Shown here piece by piece: positions 34,639 through 46,487 of a stretch of 64,000 nucleotides of DNA; positions within the stretch are counted from its first letter, which is position 1, and the number at the start of each line of letters is the position of its first letter. Source of the stretch: Gammaproteobacteria bacterium (GTDB lineage: Bacteria > Pseudomonadota > Gammaproteobacteria > Pseudomonadales > Pseudohongiellaceae). Made by a program: the position numbers and the translations under genes. The notes beneath the pieces are model-generated. The model was not told the DNA's origin, ran no database searches, and saw only the letters and a list, made by a program, of their open reading frames with translations. Where the stretch lies: positions 103,099-167,098 of the forward strand of contig JAHEGE010000008.1 in the NCBI GenBank assembly GCA_024639905.1. Reading direction: 5' to 3'.

Positions 34639-35649
34639 ATGCAAGAGATCCTCATCATCGGCGCAGGCATGGCTGCCACAGCGCTCACTCACGAGCTCGC
34701 CGGCCATGCGAATATCACGCTCGCAGAAAAGTCACGCGGCATGGGCGGCCGCATGTCCACCCGGCGCAGCGACGCATTGCAGTTCGACCATGGCGCCCAG
34801 TTTCTTACCGCGCGCTCAGACGAGTTCAAGACCTTCATCGACAAGGCGCTACGCGCGGGATGGGTCGCGGAGTGGCAGCCGCTGGTGATTACCCTCGCGG
34901 CGGATCAAAAACCGTATAAGCGTGACTGGTTCGAGCCGCATTATGTTGCCACGCCGAGTATGAATGCGCTGTGCAAGGCACAGCTGCGCGAACTCGAAGC
35001 GCTGCGGCCAGAACTGCGCATCGCGCTGGGCACCGAGATTGCGACGCTCACGCAAGAGGAGACGGGCCGCTGGACCGCAACCACGAAGGATGGCGATCGC
35101 CTCGGCGCCTTCGATCAGGTGATTAGCACGGCGCCACCGCGGCAGACCGAAGCGCTCTTCGCCACCACAGGATTCGACGCGCTGGCCTCGCTCGCGGACG
35201 CGAGTCACCTGCCCTGCTTTAGCCTAATGCTCGGCACGGCTCAGCCGCTGGAGCTGCCTTTTGATCTCGCCGTAGTAAAGGATTCTCCCGTCGCGCTGAT
35301 CGCCAACAACGGCAGCAAGCCTGGGCGCGGTAGCACGCAGTCTCTGCTGGTGCACGCCGATAACGGGTGGGCGCGCGAGCATTTAGAGGATGAGCCCGAA
35401 CAAGTAGAGGAAGTTTTACTAGCGGCGACGGAGAGCCTCACAGGGATAGACCGCGGCGCGCTCGCCTATCGCGCCTTACACCGGTGGCGCTATGCGAAAA
35501 CGGAAACCGCGTTAGCGCTGGATTACTTAGTTGACGCCGACCGCGGCCTCGCTGCCTGCGGCGACTGGTGTCTCGGAGCCACCGTCGAGAGTGCATTCCT
35601 TAGCGGGCAGCGGCTCGGCGCTATGCTGCGCGAGCGCCTCGCTGGTTAA
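34639..35649 (+). CDS. renalase-like FAD-dependent oxidoreductase
   Basis: Flavoprotein of 336 aa with the N-terminal dinucleotide-binding motif IIGAGMAATALTHEL, then the family block SRGMGGRMSTRR near residue 32, FDHGAQFLTAR, and a C-terminal FAD-closing segment GLAACGDWCLGATVESAFLSG. This matches bacterial renalase-like amine oxidoreductases, some of which oxidise dihydro-NAD(P)H isomers. It is convergent with ccoP; the two stop codons share a TTAA. Confidence 0.85.
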   Translation: MQEILIIGAGMAATALTHELAGHANITLAEKSRGMGGRMSTRRSDALQFDHGAQFLTARSDEFKTFIDKALRAGWVAEWQPLVITLAADQKPYKRDWFEPHYVATPSMNALCKAQLRELEALRPELRIALGTEIATLTQEETGRWTATTKDGDRLGAFDQVISTAPPRQTEALFATTGFDALASLADASHLPCFSLMLGTAQPLELPFDLAVVKDSPVALIANNGSKPGRGSTQSLLVHADNGWAREHLEDEPEQVEEVLLAATESLTGIDRGALAYRALHRWRYAKTETALALDYLVDADRGLAACGDWCLGATVESAFLSGQRLGAMLRERLAG

Positions 35650-36524
35650 CGCGCCAGCTTCGCAATAATCAGCTTCAACTGTGCGGCGTCGAGGCGCCGC
35701 TCGTCGAACGCGGGCATCTTACCCTGTCGCCCTTCGCGCAGAGTCACCAGTATCGTGTCTAGATCGCCACCATAGAGCCACGTGTTGTCGGCAAGGTTTG
35801 GCGCGCCGAGGAACACGTTGCCCGCGCCGTCGACACCATGACATGCCGCGCAGCTCTGCTCGTAGACCGCGCGTCCGGCATGCTCTCGGTTATCGAATTC
35901 CAACAGATAGTTCGCAACGGCAACAGTATTCTCCTCGCCGATGATTGCCTCCCAAGCAGGCATGTTGGCGTTGCGCCCCCCGCGCAATGTTTGTTCAAGC
36001 TGCTCCGGGCTGCCGCCCCATTGCCAATCGACATCGAGCAGATTGGGAAATAAATTCGCCTGCCCACGCCCATCGACACCGTGGCAAGCCGAACACTCGC
36101 GGCGGAAAATGCGGTCCGCGGTATCCATTAGCGCCCTGTCGGCCTGCACCTCGGCAAGGCTTAGGTTCGCGATCTCGGCGCGGCGCGCGTCGAAACTCTC
36201 TTCATAGATCTCATAGCTGGAGACGAGACGCTTACCCTGTGACCAGTTTAATAGCCCTTCGAAGGAACCTAGACCCGGATACAGCATGAGGTAGACGAGC
36301 GAGAACACCATCGCGCCGAGTAGCATCCAGAACCACCACAGTGGCGGCGCGCTCGAGCCTTCCCTCAGGTCGCCATCCCACACAGGATCGTGGGCTTCGG
36401 CGTCGGGCTTATCCGGCGGCGCGAAGTAGACGCTAAGTACCACCCAGGCGAGCGTCGCGAGCGAAACGCAAGTAAGCACGACGACCCAGCCGCTCCAGAA
36501 GCCCGTAGGCAGATCAGCCATCAT
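35646..36524 (-). CDS. ccoP: cbb3-type cytochrome c oxidase subunit III
   Basis: Di-heme membrane cytochrome of 292 aa that feeds electrons to the oxidase core. Two membrane helices near residues 14-34 and 62-82 are followed by two cytochrome c domains with CSACH (Cys144, Cys147, His148) and CAACH (Cys225, Cys228, His229). Axial Met segments are seen in NMPAWE and KMPAFD. It overlaps ccoQ by 4 bases and ends the operon. Confidence 0.96.
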   Translation of the reverse strand: MMADLPTGFWSGWVVVLTCVSLATLAWVVLSVYFAPPDKPDAEAHDPVWDGDLREGSSAPPLWWFWMLLGAMVFSLVYLMLYPGLGSFEGLLNWSQGKRLVSSYEIYEESFDARRAEIANLSLAEVQADRALMDTADRIFRRECSACHGVDGRGQANLFPNLLDVDWQWGGSPEQLEQTLRGGRNANMPAWEAIIGEENTVAVANYLLEFDNREHAGRAVYEQSCAACHGVDGAGNVFLGAPNLADNTWLYGGDLDTILVTLREGRQGKMPAFDERRLDAAQLKLIIAKLAR

Positions 36525-36706
36525 TGTTTTTCCCCTCCTGCTTCAGCGTCGGAGGGGCGAGCTGCCTCTACAAAAACCTCGTCTTCTAGCGGAATGCGCG
36601 CAGCGGCGACGGCTGACTCAGCCTTACCCCTGGTTCCGAACCAGATTGCCACGCCAACCATGAATGCCATGACGAACATATCGCCCGCAAAAATAAACAG
36701 CGTCAT
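36521..36706 (-). CDS. ccoQ: cbb3-type oxidase subunit CcoQ/FixQ
   Basis: Small protein of 61 aa with a single membrane helix (residues about 4-25) and a charged cytosolic tail. CcoQ stabilises the cbb3 complex. It overlaps ccoO and ccoP by 4 bases each. Confidence 0.9.
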   Translation of the reverse strand: MTLFIFAGDMFVMAFMVGVAIWFGTRGKAESAVAAARIPLEDEVFVEAARPSDAEAGGEKQ

Positions 36707-37332
36707 CGCGCAATCTCCTCGTCTAGCCCCGTGCCAAGCATTTGTAGGTAGGCAATCAGCGTATCGATCTCCAGCAAGCCCTCGAGGTCGGCTTCGGCCT
36801 GCGCAATCTGCTCATCGGTATAGGGCGTGCCAAGCGTTCGCAGGGCTGTCATCTTCGCCACAATATCGCCTGCTCGATGGGCTTCACGCTTAGCCAGCCA
36901 GGGATAGCCTGGCATGATGCTCTCAGGAATGACCGCACGCGGATCGATTAAGTGGATGCGATGCCAATCGTCGGAGAATTTGCCGCCCACACGGTGCAGA
37001 TCTGGTCCCGTGCGCTTAGAACCCCAGAGGAACGGCCGGTCGTAAACGAATTCGCCGGCGCGGGAATACGGCCCGTAGCGCTCAACCTCGGCTATCAACG
37101 GCCTTACCTGCTGCGAATGACAGACGCTACAGCCTTCACGGATATAGATATCGCGACCGGTTAACTCCACAGCGGTATAGGGCTGTGTGTTAGTCGATGG
37201 CGCTTGCAGGCTCTTTTGGTTGAGCACCGGCAGGATTTGCACCAACCCGCCTATGGCGGACACGAGCAAAATACCGAAGATCAGAAGCCCGGTGTTTTCT
37301 TCTATGCGCTTATGCAGCGAGAGTGCGCTCAT
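36703..37332 (-). CDS. ccoO: cbb3-type oxidase subunit II (mono-heme)
   Basis: Membrane-anchored cytochrome c of 209 aa. One N-terminal helix (LLIFGILLVSAIGGLVQILP) is followed by REGCSVCHSQQVRPL near residue 70 and the downstream GPDLHRVGGKFSDDWH and MPGYPWLA segments, where Met serves as axial ligand. It overlaps ccoN and ccoQ by 4 bases. Confidence 0.96.
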   Translation of the reverse strand: MSALSLHKRIEENTGLLIFGILLVSAIGGLVQILPVLNQKSLQAPSTNTQPYTAVELTGRDIYIREGCSVCHSQQVRPLIAEVERYGPYSRAGEFVYDRPFLWGSKRTGPDLHRVGGKFSDDWHRIHLIDPRAVIPESIMPGYPWLAKREAHRAGDIVAKMTALRTLGTPYTDEQIAQAEADLEGLLEIDTLIAYLQMLGTGLDEEIAR

Positions 37333-38795
37333 ACTGCCGCCTCCTTGCCGATGGCATACGCGGGGTCGACGGGTGGCGGCTTGACGACTACCGCCTTCCT
37401 GCCGACGAGTGTCTTGGAGAGGTTATAAGCCATGAGGCAGGTACCCGCGAGGAAGATCAGCCCAGCAATGAGGCGCAGCGCATAGAACGGCTGCATGCTA
37501 GCCATAATGTCTTTGAAGCTGAAGCTGAGCTCGCCGATCTCGTCGACGCTGAGCCACAGTAGGCCTTGAGAAACCCCAGCTCCCCACATCGCGACGATGT
37601 AGAGCATGGTGCCGGCGAGCGCTAGCCAAAAGTGAATATTCGCCAATCGCACGCTATACAGTGGAACGCCAACTAGGCGTGGTGCCATAAAGTAGAACGT
37701 GCCGTAGGTAATCATCGCGTTCCAACCCAGCGCACCGGAATGCACGTGACCGATGGTCCAGTCGGTAAAGTGGCTCACCACGTTGACGCTCGGGAATGAC
37801 ATCATCGGTCCTTCGAAGGTGGCTAAACCATAGAAGGCGAGGGACAGCACGATAAATTTGAGCGCAGGATCTGTACGCAGTTTCTCCCATGCTGTGCTCA
37901 CTGTCATGATGCCATTAATCATCGTCGCCCAAGACGGCGCCAGCAAGATCACACTCATCACCACCGCAAGTGACTGCACCCACTCAGGGATCGCGCTGTA
38001 GTGCAGGTGATGCGGCCCAGCCCAGATGTAGCTGTAGGTGAATGCCCAAAACGCGACGACCGACAGGCGATAGCTCCAGATGGGGCGACCCGAGTGCTTC
38101 GGCAGAAAGTAATACATCATGCCGAGGAAGCCACCGGTGAGCAGGAAGCCCACGGCGTTGTGGCCATACCACCATTGCACTACGGCGTCTTGCGCGCCCG
38201 CGTAGAGCGAATACGACTTGCCGAAGGTGACCGGAATGGCGAGATTATTGACGATGTGGAGCATCGCGATAACGATGATCAGCGCGCCGTAGAACCAATT
38301 GGAAATATAGATGGGGCGGATCTTACGCCTCGCGATGGTGCCGAAGAACACCACGCCGAATAAAACCCAGACCACCGCGATCGCGATGTCGAAAGGCCAT
38401 TCCAGCTCGGCATACTCCTTGGTGCTGGTCCAGCCCGCCAATAGTGACAAGCCGCCAAGCAATATAATGAGTTGCCAGGCGTAAGCGCAGAACCACGCGA
38501 GCTTAGGCGCGAAGAGACGCACGTGGGAGGTGCGCTGCACGCTGTAAAACGCCGTCGCCATCAGCGCCGAGACTCCGAAACCAAAAATGATGCCATTGGT
38601 ATGCAGCGGACGCAGGCGGCCGAACGACAGCCAAAACTGCCCGAAATCCATGGTCGGCCACAACAACTCGGCAGAAATGTAGACGCCTGCGGTCATCGCG
38701 ATAACCGCCCACAGAACCGAGAACTGGATCAGGCGAATGACGACGGTGTCTTCGTAGATGTCGGCGCTGTCTTGACTAGAGTGGGTTGTTGCCAT
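37329..38795 (-). CDS. ccoN: cbb3-type cytochrome c oxidase subunit I
   Basis: Catalytic subunit of 488 aa with about 12 membrane helices. It carries the low-spin heme and heme-copper ligands: LHTNGIIFGFG, GHNAVGFLLT, the PHHLHY copper-ligand pair and HVHSGALGWNA. It reduces oxygen to water with very high affinity, so it works at low oxygen. Genes N, O, Q and P overlap by ATGA in series, so subunits are translationally coupled. Assembly genes ccoGHIS are not in the window. Confidence 0.97.
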   Translation of the reverse strand: MATTHSSQDSADIYEDTVVIRLIQFSVLWAVIAMTAGVYISAELLWPTMDFGQFWLSFGRLRPLHTNGIIFGFGVSALMATAFYSVQRTSHVRLFAPKLAWFCAYAWQLIILLGGLSLLAGWTSTKEYAELEWPFDIAIAVVWVLFGVVFFGTIARRKIRPIYISNWFYGALIIVIAMLHIVNNLAIPVTFGKSYSLYAGAQDAVVQWWYGHNAVGFLLTGGFLGMMYYFLPKHSGRPIWSYRLSVVAFWAFTYSYIWAGPHHLHYSAIPEWVQSLAVVMSVILLAPSWATMINGIMTVSTAWEKLRTDPALKFIVLSLAFYGLATFEGPMMSFPSVNVVSHFTDWTIGHVHSGALGWNAMITYGTFYFMAPRLVGVPLYSVRLANIHFWLALAGTMLYIVAMWGAGVSQGLLWLSVDEIGELSFSFKDIMASMQPFYALRLIAGLIFLAGTCLMAYNLSKTLVGRKAVVVKPPPVDPAYAIGKEAAV

Positions 38796-38854
38796 GGTGG
38801 GGCGGCTGCCTCCTGTTGGTTCGATTCAAAAATTACTGCTGAATATGAAGGGCG

Positions 38855-39469
38855 CTAGACACCTAGCAGTGGCCCGATACCTAACGTCCAGAGAGACATG
38901 CTAATGCCCAATAGACTCACCGCGGCGACCAACAGCCAACCGACCAGTGACGACGCCATAAGCATGCCGCGCTCGGGTGGAATGCCTAACGCGATTGGGA
39001 TGCCCTTATAGAGCAGATACATCGCCCAGATGGTGGTTGGAATAAGCACGAGCGCATTGAAGAACACGTCAGGCGATAGATGCGCAACACTGGCCACAGC
39101 GAGGGGTTCGCCGACGATCGTAATAAGCGCGACGTGACGGCCAAATGAGGCGTTAGCCCCGTAGGTATCAGCCATCCAGCGGCTAATCAGCGCCGTGGTG
39201 ACGAGCCCGAAGAAGAGAATGAAAAGATAGCCAAGACTAATCAATAAGAGCGTGCCGGTCCCCATATACAAGGGCGTGCCTGCGCCAAGACGCCAGCCGA
39301 ACTGCGAAGCACCGATGAAAGAGAACAGGGGGGGGAGCAATAGGAGCCAAAGGGAATAGCGAAAGAGGATACGCAAAGGAGCGGGATCAACTTCGGCGAG
39401 TTTGGCGAACGCGATTTTCGGCTCGTAGAGCGCCTTGAACAACAGGAAAGAATAAATCGAATCGCGCAT
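38855..39469 (-). CDS. Yip1-domain membrane protein leading the cco operon
   Basis: Hydrophobic protein of 204 aa with five predicted helices in the Yip1 pattern (EPKIAFAKLAEVDPAPLRILFRYS, then helices, WAMYLLYKGIPIALGIPPERG). The ATG at 39469 follows GGAGAGG and gives MRDSIYSF. An upstream in-frame start at 39514 would lie almost on the predicted start of transcription, so it is less likely. It stands 59 bases before ccoN and directly behind the FNR-type promoter, so it should be the first cistron of the oxidase operon. Its role is unknown; an assembly or membrane-insertion role is a guess. Confidence 0.8.
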   Translation of the reverse strand: MRDSIYSFLLFKALYEPKIAFAKLAEVDPAPLRILFRYSLWLLLLPPLFSFIGASQFGWRLGAGTPLYMGTGTLLLISLGYLFILFFGLVTTALISRWMADTYGANASFGRHVALITIVGEPLAVASVAHLSPDVFFNALVLIPTTIWAMYLLYKGIPIALGIPPERGMLMASSLVGWLLVAAVSLLGISMSLWTLGIGPLLGV

Positions 39470-39532
39470 GCCGCCCCTCTCCAAACTCCGCCGAGGACGG
39501 TCGTTAGGATTCACTTACCGTAGAGAGGCTAC

Positions 39533-39574
39533 AGTATAGGGCAATCTACTGGAGCAGACCTTGATCTAGCTCAA
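39533..39574 (-). promoter_or_regulatory. FNR/Anr-dependent class II promoter for the cco operon
   Basis: On the minus strand TTGAGCTAGATCAA (39574-39561) matches the FNR/Anr box TTGAT-N4-ATCAA in 9 of 10 positions. It is followed by exactly 22 bases and TATACT (39538-39533) as -10. That centres the box at about -41.5, the standard class II activation distance. The predicted start lies about 60 bases before the Yip1 ATG, indicating induction at low oxygen. Confidence 0.8.
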
Positions 39575-39594
39575 TGGGCTTAGGCCGGAGGCTG

Positions 39595-39996
39595 TTAAGG
39601 CAGCGCCACGCTAAATTGATACTCGCCAGAATACGTTTGGCTATCGCCTTCGACCTGGGTTTCCCAATTTACCGTGTAGTCGCCGTTGGTGAGCGCCGGA
39701 CGATAGATCTCCATCATCAGATCGTCTGCGCCCATCGTGTGTAGGCCACGTAGCGTGTACTCGCCTTCAGGCCCAGTAAGCGTGACTGTGCTGACATCGA
39801 CGTTGGGAAGCGACGCATAGAATAAGCGCAGTGTGCGCGGCAGACGCTCGGTGATTGTTGAACCGGCCGCCGGCTCGGCATTTAACAGCGGCGAATAATC
39901 TGCTCCGCTAGTGCAGCCACCGAGAAAAAAAACGGCTGCTAAGACGGCTGCCGATGGTCGCAGTGAACGCAGAAAGGAAAGCCTATAACGCAGCAT
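39595..39996 (-). CDS. CopC-like lipoprotein
   Basis: Protein of 133 aa with a lipobox (LGGC, Cys28) and an Ig-like domain of the CopC family: EPAAGSTITERLPRTLRLFYA, VTLTGPEGEY, then NGDYTVNWETQVEGDSQTYSGEYQFSV. CopC binds periplasmic copper through an N-terminal His and a C-terminal DxH motif. Both are missing here, so copper binding is doubtful. Its position beside the copper-containing cbb3 oxidase is suggestive. It lies 15 bases after a small unknown gene and ends just before the FNR promoter. Confidence 0.75.
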   Translation of the reverse strand: MLRYRLSFLRSLRPSAAVLAAVFFLGGCTSGADYSPLLNAEPAAGSTITERLPRTLRLFYASLPNVDVSTVTLTGPEGEYTLRGLHTMGADDLMMEIYRPALTNGDYTVNWETQVEGDSQTYSGEYQFSVALP

Positions 39997-40011
39997 GAAG
40001 AAACTCTCGCT

Positions 40012-40233
40012 TTAGTGACTTGTGCGATCGCGTCGCGCCTGGGCCAACTCTTTTGCAAAGGCATCGAGACGCGAACGAATTTCCGCCTCGGTCATCGTGG
40101 AAGACCCTGAACTCTTAGTCGAACCACCCTCTTCCGTCTTCAAGCGCAAGCTACTGACTTCGTGCGTTTCAGAGGTGTCAGTGTCGCCGCTCTCACTGTA
40201 TTCGTTCGCCATTGCATGCGCGCCTTTACTCAT
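40012..40233 (-). CDS. small hydrophilic protein of unknown function
   Basis: Protein of 73 aa rich in Ser, Thr, Glu and Asp, with a helical charged C-terminus (TEAEIRSRLDAFAKELAQARRDR). A ribosome binding site GGGAG precedes the ATG at 40233. It is 15 bases upstream of the CopC-like gene on the same strand. No family recognised. Confidence 0.6.
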   Translation of the reverse strand: MSKGAHAMANEYSESGDTDTSETHEVSSLRLKTEEGGSTKSSGSSTMTEAEIRSRLDAFAKELAQARRDRTSH

Positions 40234-40706
40234 CGCTTATTTCTCCCTTACCACCAAATACTGCGAGCGAATTCAACCGTTAACGCAAGATATAGATTTG
40301 CACACTTTCTGTCAAATATTATCTATAGACAATTTATAGAGAGCTTATAAATATAATAGGACACCCAATTTATTTCTATTTTTCTCAGTTTATCTTCTCC
40401 AACCCCCTATTTACGCCAGCTCCAGCGCCTCTCACAACAACACATTCCTCAACATCCAACCCAAACGCGCAGCGACTCACTGCTCAGGCAATATTCGACG
40501 ATGTTTTATATTAAAGGACACCCAATTAATTTTCGTATACGCCCTCATAAGCCGCCTGCCACAACAACAGACGGAAAAAGGAAAAGTTTTGAGGTTTTAA
40601 AAGGAATTTTTCAACGCGCAGCCGTGCCACAGCACGCTTTTTCCGCGCTCAGGATGTTACTGGCGCGGTAAGCCAGGCGTTTGCGGTAGTAGGGAAGGGT
40701 AAAGGT
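40234..40706. repeat. AT-rich spacer with two direct repeats beside the transposase
   Basis: A 473-base non-coding stretch, clearly more AT-rich than its surroundings. The 13-mer AGGACACCCAATT occurs at 40358-40370 and 40515-40527 in the same direction, each followed by an AT-rich run. It lies on the 3' side of the transposase gene. I read it as a region shaped by the element, plus the promoter of the small gene at 40233. Confidence 0.55.
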
Positions 40707-41783
40707 CTATGCGGCGAAGAGGTGCTTGGCTGCGGGCACGCCGCGAATCCATTTAGTGGGCGAGCGCAGTGTCTCACCTTGTCGTTGCCTTATCGCATGA
40801 TGCGCGAGAAGCGAAACCTGATCTCCCGCTGCTGTGGCGTAATGCCGGTGGAAAAGCGTCACCGCCTCGATCCAAGCACTGCCGCTCATGTCTAGCTGGT
40901 TAAGCAGCGGATGGTTGCCGAACTGCGGTTCGGCCTGGCCTGATCTCTGGGAACGGAGTGCGCGGACACTCGCATCGAGTAATGCAACATAACTAGTTTG
41001 CGTTATGGGCAGTACATTGTGCGCGTTACCCCCTGCCGACGAGAACGGCCGCAATGTCTGCACTCGCTTCGTTTTCTGCAGGTGCCTAGTATTGCGCCGC
41101 CTCAGCAGGCGCTGTTGCCGATAGTTCGGGGTGCGCAAGCGCTGTGCCTGGCGAATTAGGCGCTCTTGTATTGAGGTGAAATCACTCGCCTCGAGGGTGT
41201 CGTTTACCCCTGCCCTAATCGGATTGAGATCGACATAAGCCATACAAGTCACCAATGCGCGCTCATCGAGCAACGCCTGGCTCTTGAAACGTCCTTCCCA
41301 GAACCGGCCCGTACAACCGTCCTCTCGATTCGAGGCGCGCGCGATGCGCTCATTAAGGCAACGCATGAACCAACTAATATCCTGCAGTCGCTCGCGCCAC
41401 AGACCTATAGTCTTTGCCTCTTGTGCTCGAGCGTGCCGGCTCGTGCTATTCAAACGTAGCATCTCGATTATCTGGGCATTGCGTGGGAAAAGCCGGGTCC
41501 AACGGGCGACCACTTCGTCGTCGCTCATTGCCACGCCCGCACCCGTATCGACACACAGCACAAGATGATAATGATTACTCATCACGGCGTAGGCACACAC
41601 GTCGATGGCAAACTGGTTCGCAAGCCACTGCATACGCTGCACGATCCAAGCCTTACGATGGTCGTAGTTTTCGCCGGTAAGGGGGTCGTCGCCGCACAGA
41701 TAGGCACGCCTCACACACCGCGATATGCAGTGATAGTAAGGGGTCTCCGCGAGGGAAACCTGCTGATAGCGCGCTCGTGTCAC
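40707..41783 (-). mobile_element. REP-associated tyrosine transposase (Y1/IS200-like HUH)
   Basis: Single-strand transposase of 358 aa. It shows the RAYT start (QVSLAETPYYHCISRCVRRAYLCG), the HUH metal motif in AVMSNHYHLVLCVD, the region GRFWEGRFKSQALLDERALVTCMAYVDLNPIRAGV and a basic C-terminal extension. RAYTs copy REP palindromes and usually occur once per genome as domesticated genes, rather than as complete insertion sequences. No terminal inverted repeats flank it. The two REP-like palindromes at 4.2 and 9.7 kb may be its substrates. Confidence 0.85.
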
Positions 41784-41908
41784 TTAGCGTCATCCAATAG
41801 TATGTCTAGGCTCTTGCTCAAATTTCACTCGAGTTTCTAAACGGGCGATCGATTCTAGAGATATTGGTGTAGACTGCAAGCCGAAATAATCTGCGTACAG
41901 AGACTACT

Positions 41909-45359
<3,451 letters not shown>

Positions 45360-45560
45360 GTCTCGGTCGTGTCCTTTCTCTTAGAGGTCGGCGTAAGTCG
45401 GCGCTCGTCGACAACAGTCGGCTTCAATCTCGGCCTTTAGGCCATAAACGGCAGACGCGCGAAGCGCGGGCGAAGGTGTTGCCCATTTAGCAGCGTTCGA
45501 CAAAGCAGGTATTTTACGCCAGCTGAGCGCAGCAATAAACGGAAGATTCCGCAAAAACGC

Positions 45561-45597
45561 GAAAGGCCCCAATCCGGGATACGAAGCGGGGCCTTTC
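45561..45597 (-). terminator. rho-independent terminator after hflC
   Basis: GAAAGGCCCC pairs with GGGGCCTTTC over 10 bases. On the minus strand it is followed by GCGTTTTTG. It ends the hflK-hflC transcript before hisZ, which must have its own promoter in 45360-45560. Confidence 0.88.
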
Positions 45598-45617
45598 GAC
45601 GACTCTACAAAGCAGGT

Positions 45618-46487
45618 CTAGTTAGAAATATTTCCGCCTTTCAGGTACTTAAAGTAATCACTCTCGGGATCAAGCAGCATCACGTCGCCTTTATTGTTAA
45701 AGGTCTGACGGTAAGAGTTGATGCTACGCGTGAACGCGAAGAACTCGGGGTCCTTCTGATACGCCTCGGCATAGATACTCGCTGCCATCGCGTCGCCTTC
45801 ACCTCGAATCTGCTCTGCGTCGCGGTAGGCTTCGGCGCGGAAGATCGTCGCCTGCCTGTCTGCATCCGCGCGGATGCCGATTGCGAGCTCTTCGCCGCGC
45901 GAACGCAGCTCCTGCGCCTCGCGGTTACGCTCGGTGATCATGCGCTCGTAGACTGAAGACCGCACGTCGTCCGGCAGGTCGATGCGCTTAACGCGCACGT
46001 CGATGACTTCGATACCGATATCTGCCGCCGTGTTCTCATTGAGTTCTGCGGTGAGGTCGAGCATCAGTTGATCGCGCTCGCCGGCGACCACTTCTTGTAG
46101 GCTTCGCGCACCGATTTGGTCGCGTAGGCCATCGTTTATGCGCTGAGCGAGGAGCGCGCCGGCGTTTGAAACCTCGCCCCGAGTGGAGATATAAAATTGA
46201 CCCACGTCGACAATGCGCCATTTCGCATAAGAATCGACCTCGAGCGCCTTTTGCTCGAGTGTCAGGTAACGCTGCCGCGGTGAATCTTCGGTCAGAATGC
46301 GCGCGTCGAACTTACGGACCGTGTTCACCAGTGGCATTTTCACGTGCAGCCCTGGCTCGATATCCGCATTGACGATTTCACCGAATTTCAGCATCACCGC
46401 GCGCTCAGTTTGCCGCACGACGAACAGCGAGTTCGCAGCGACGAATAGGGCAACGAACAGTGTGCCTAGGAGTAGAAAGTTTCTCAT
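45618..46487 (-). CDS. hflC: protease modulator HflC
   Basis: SPFH/band 7 membrane protein of 289 aa. It has one N-terminal helix, FVVRQTERAVMLKFGE, the band 7 domain and the coiled-coil region EAYRDAEQIRGEGDAMAASIYAEAYQKDPEFFAF. With HflK it surrounds FtsH and limits membrane-protein degradation. The start overlaps the hflK stop by one base. Confidence 0.95.
   Translation of the reverse strand: MRNFLLLGTLFVALFVAANSLFVVRQTERAVMLKFGEIVNADIEPGLHVKMPLVNTVRKFDARILTEDSPRQRYLTLEQKALEVDSYAKWRIVDVGQFYISTRGEVSNAGALLAQRINDGLRDQIGARSLQEVVAGERDQLMLDLTAELNENTAADIGIEVIDVRVKRIDLPDDVRSSVYERMITERNREAQELRSRGEELAIGIRADADRQATIFRAEAYRDAEQIRGEGDAMAASIYAEAYQKDPEFFAFTRSINSYRQTFNNKGDVMLLDPESDYFKYLKGGNISN

Noticed and set aside
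45381-45572. Minus-strand frame of 63 aa between hflC and hisZ
   Set aside because: It runs into the terminator hairpin and has no conserved features.
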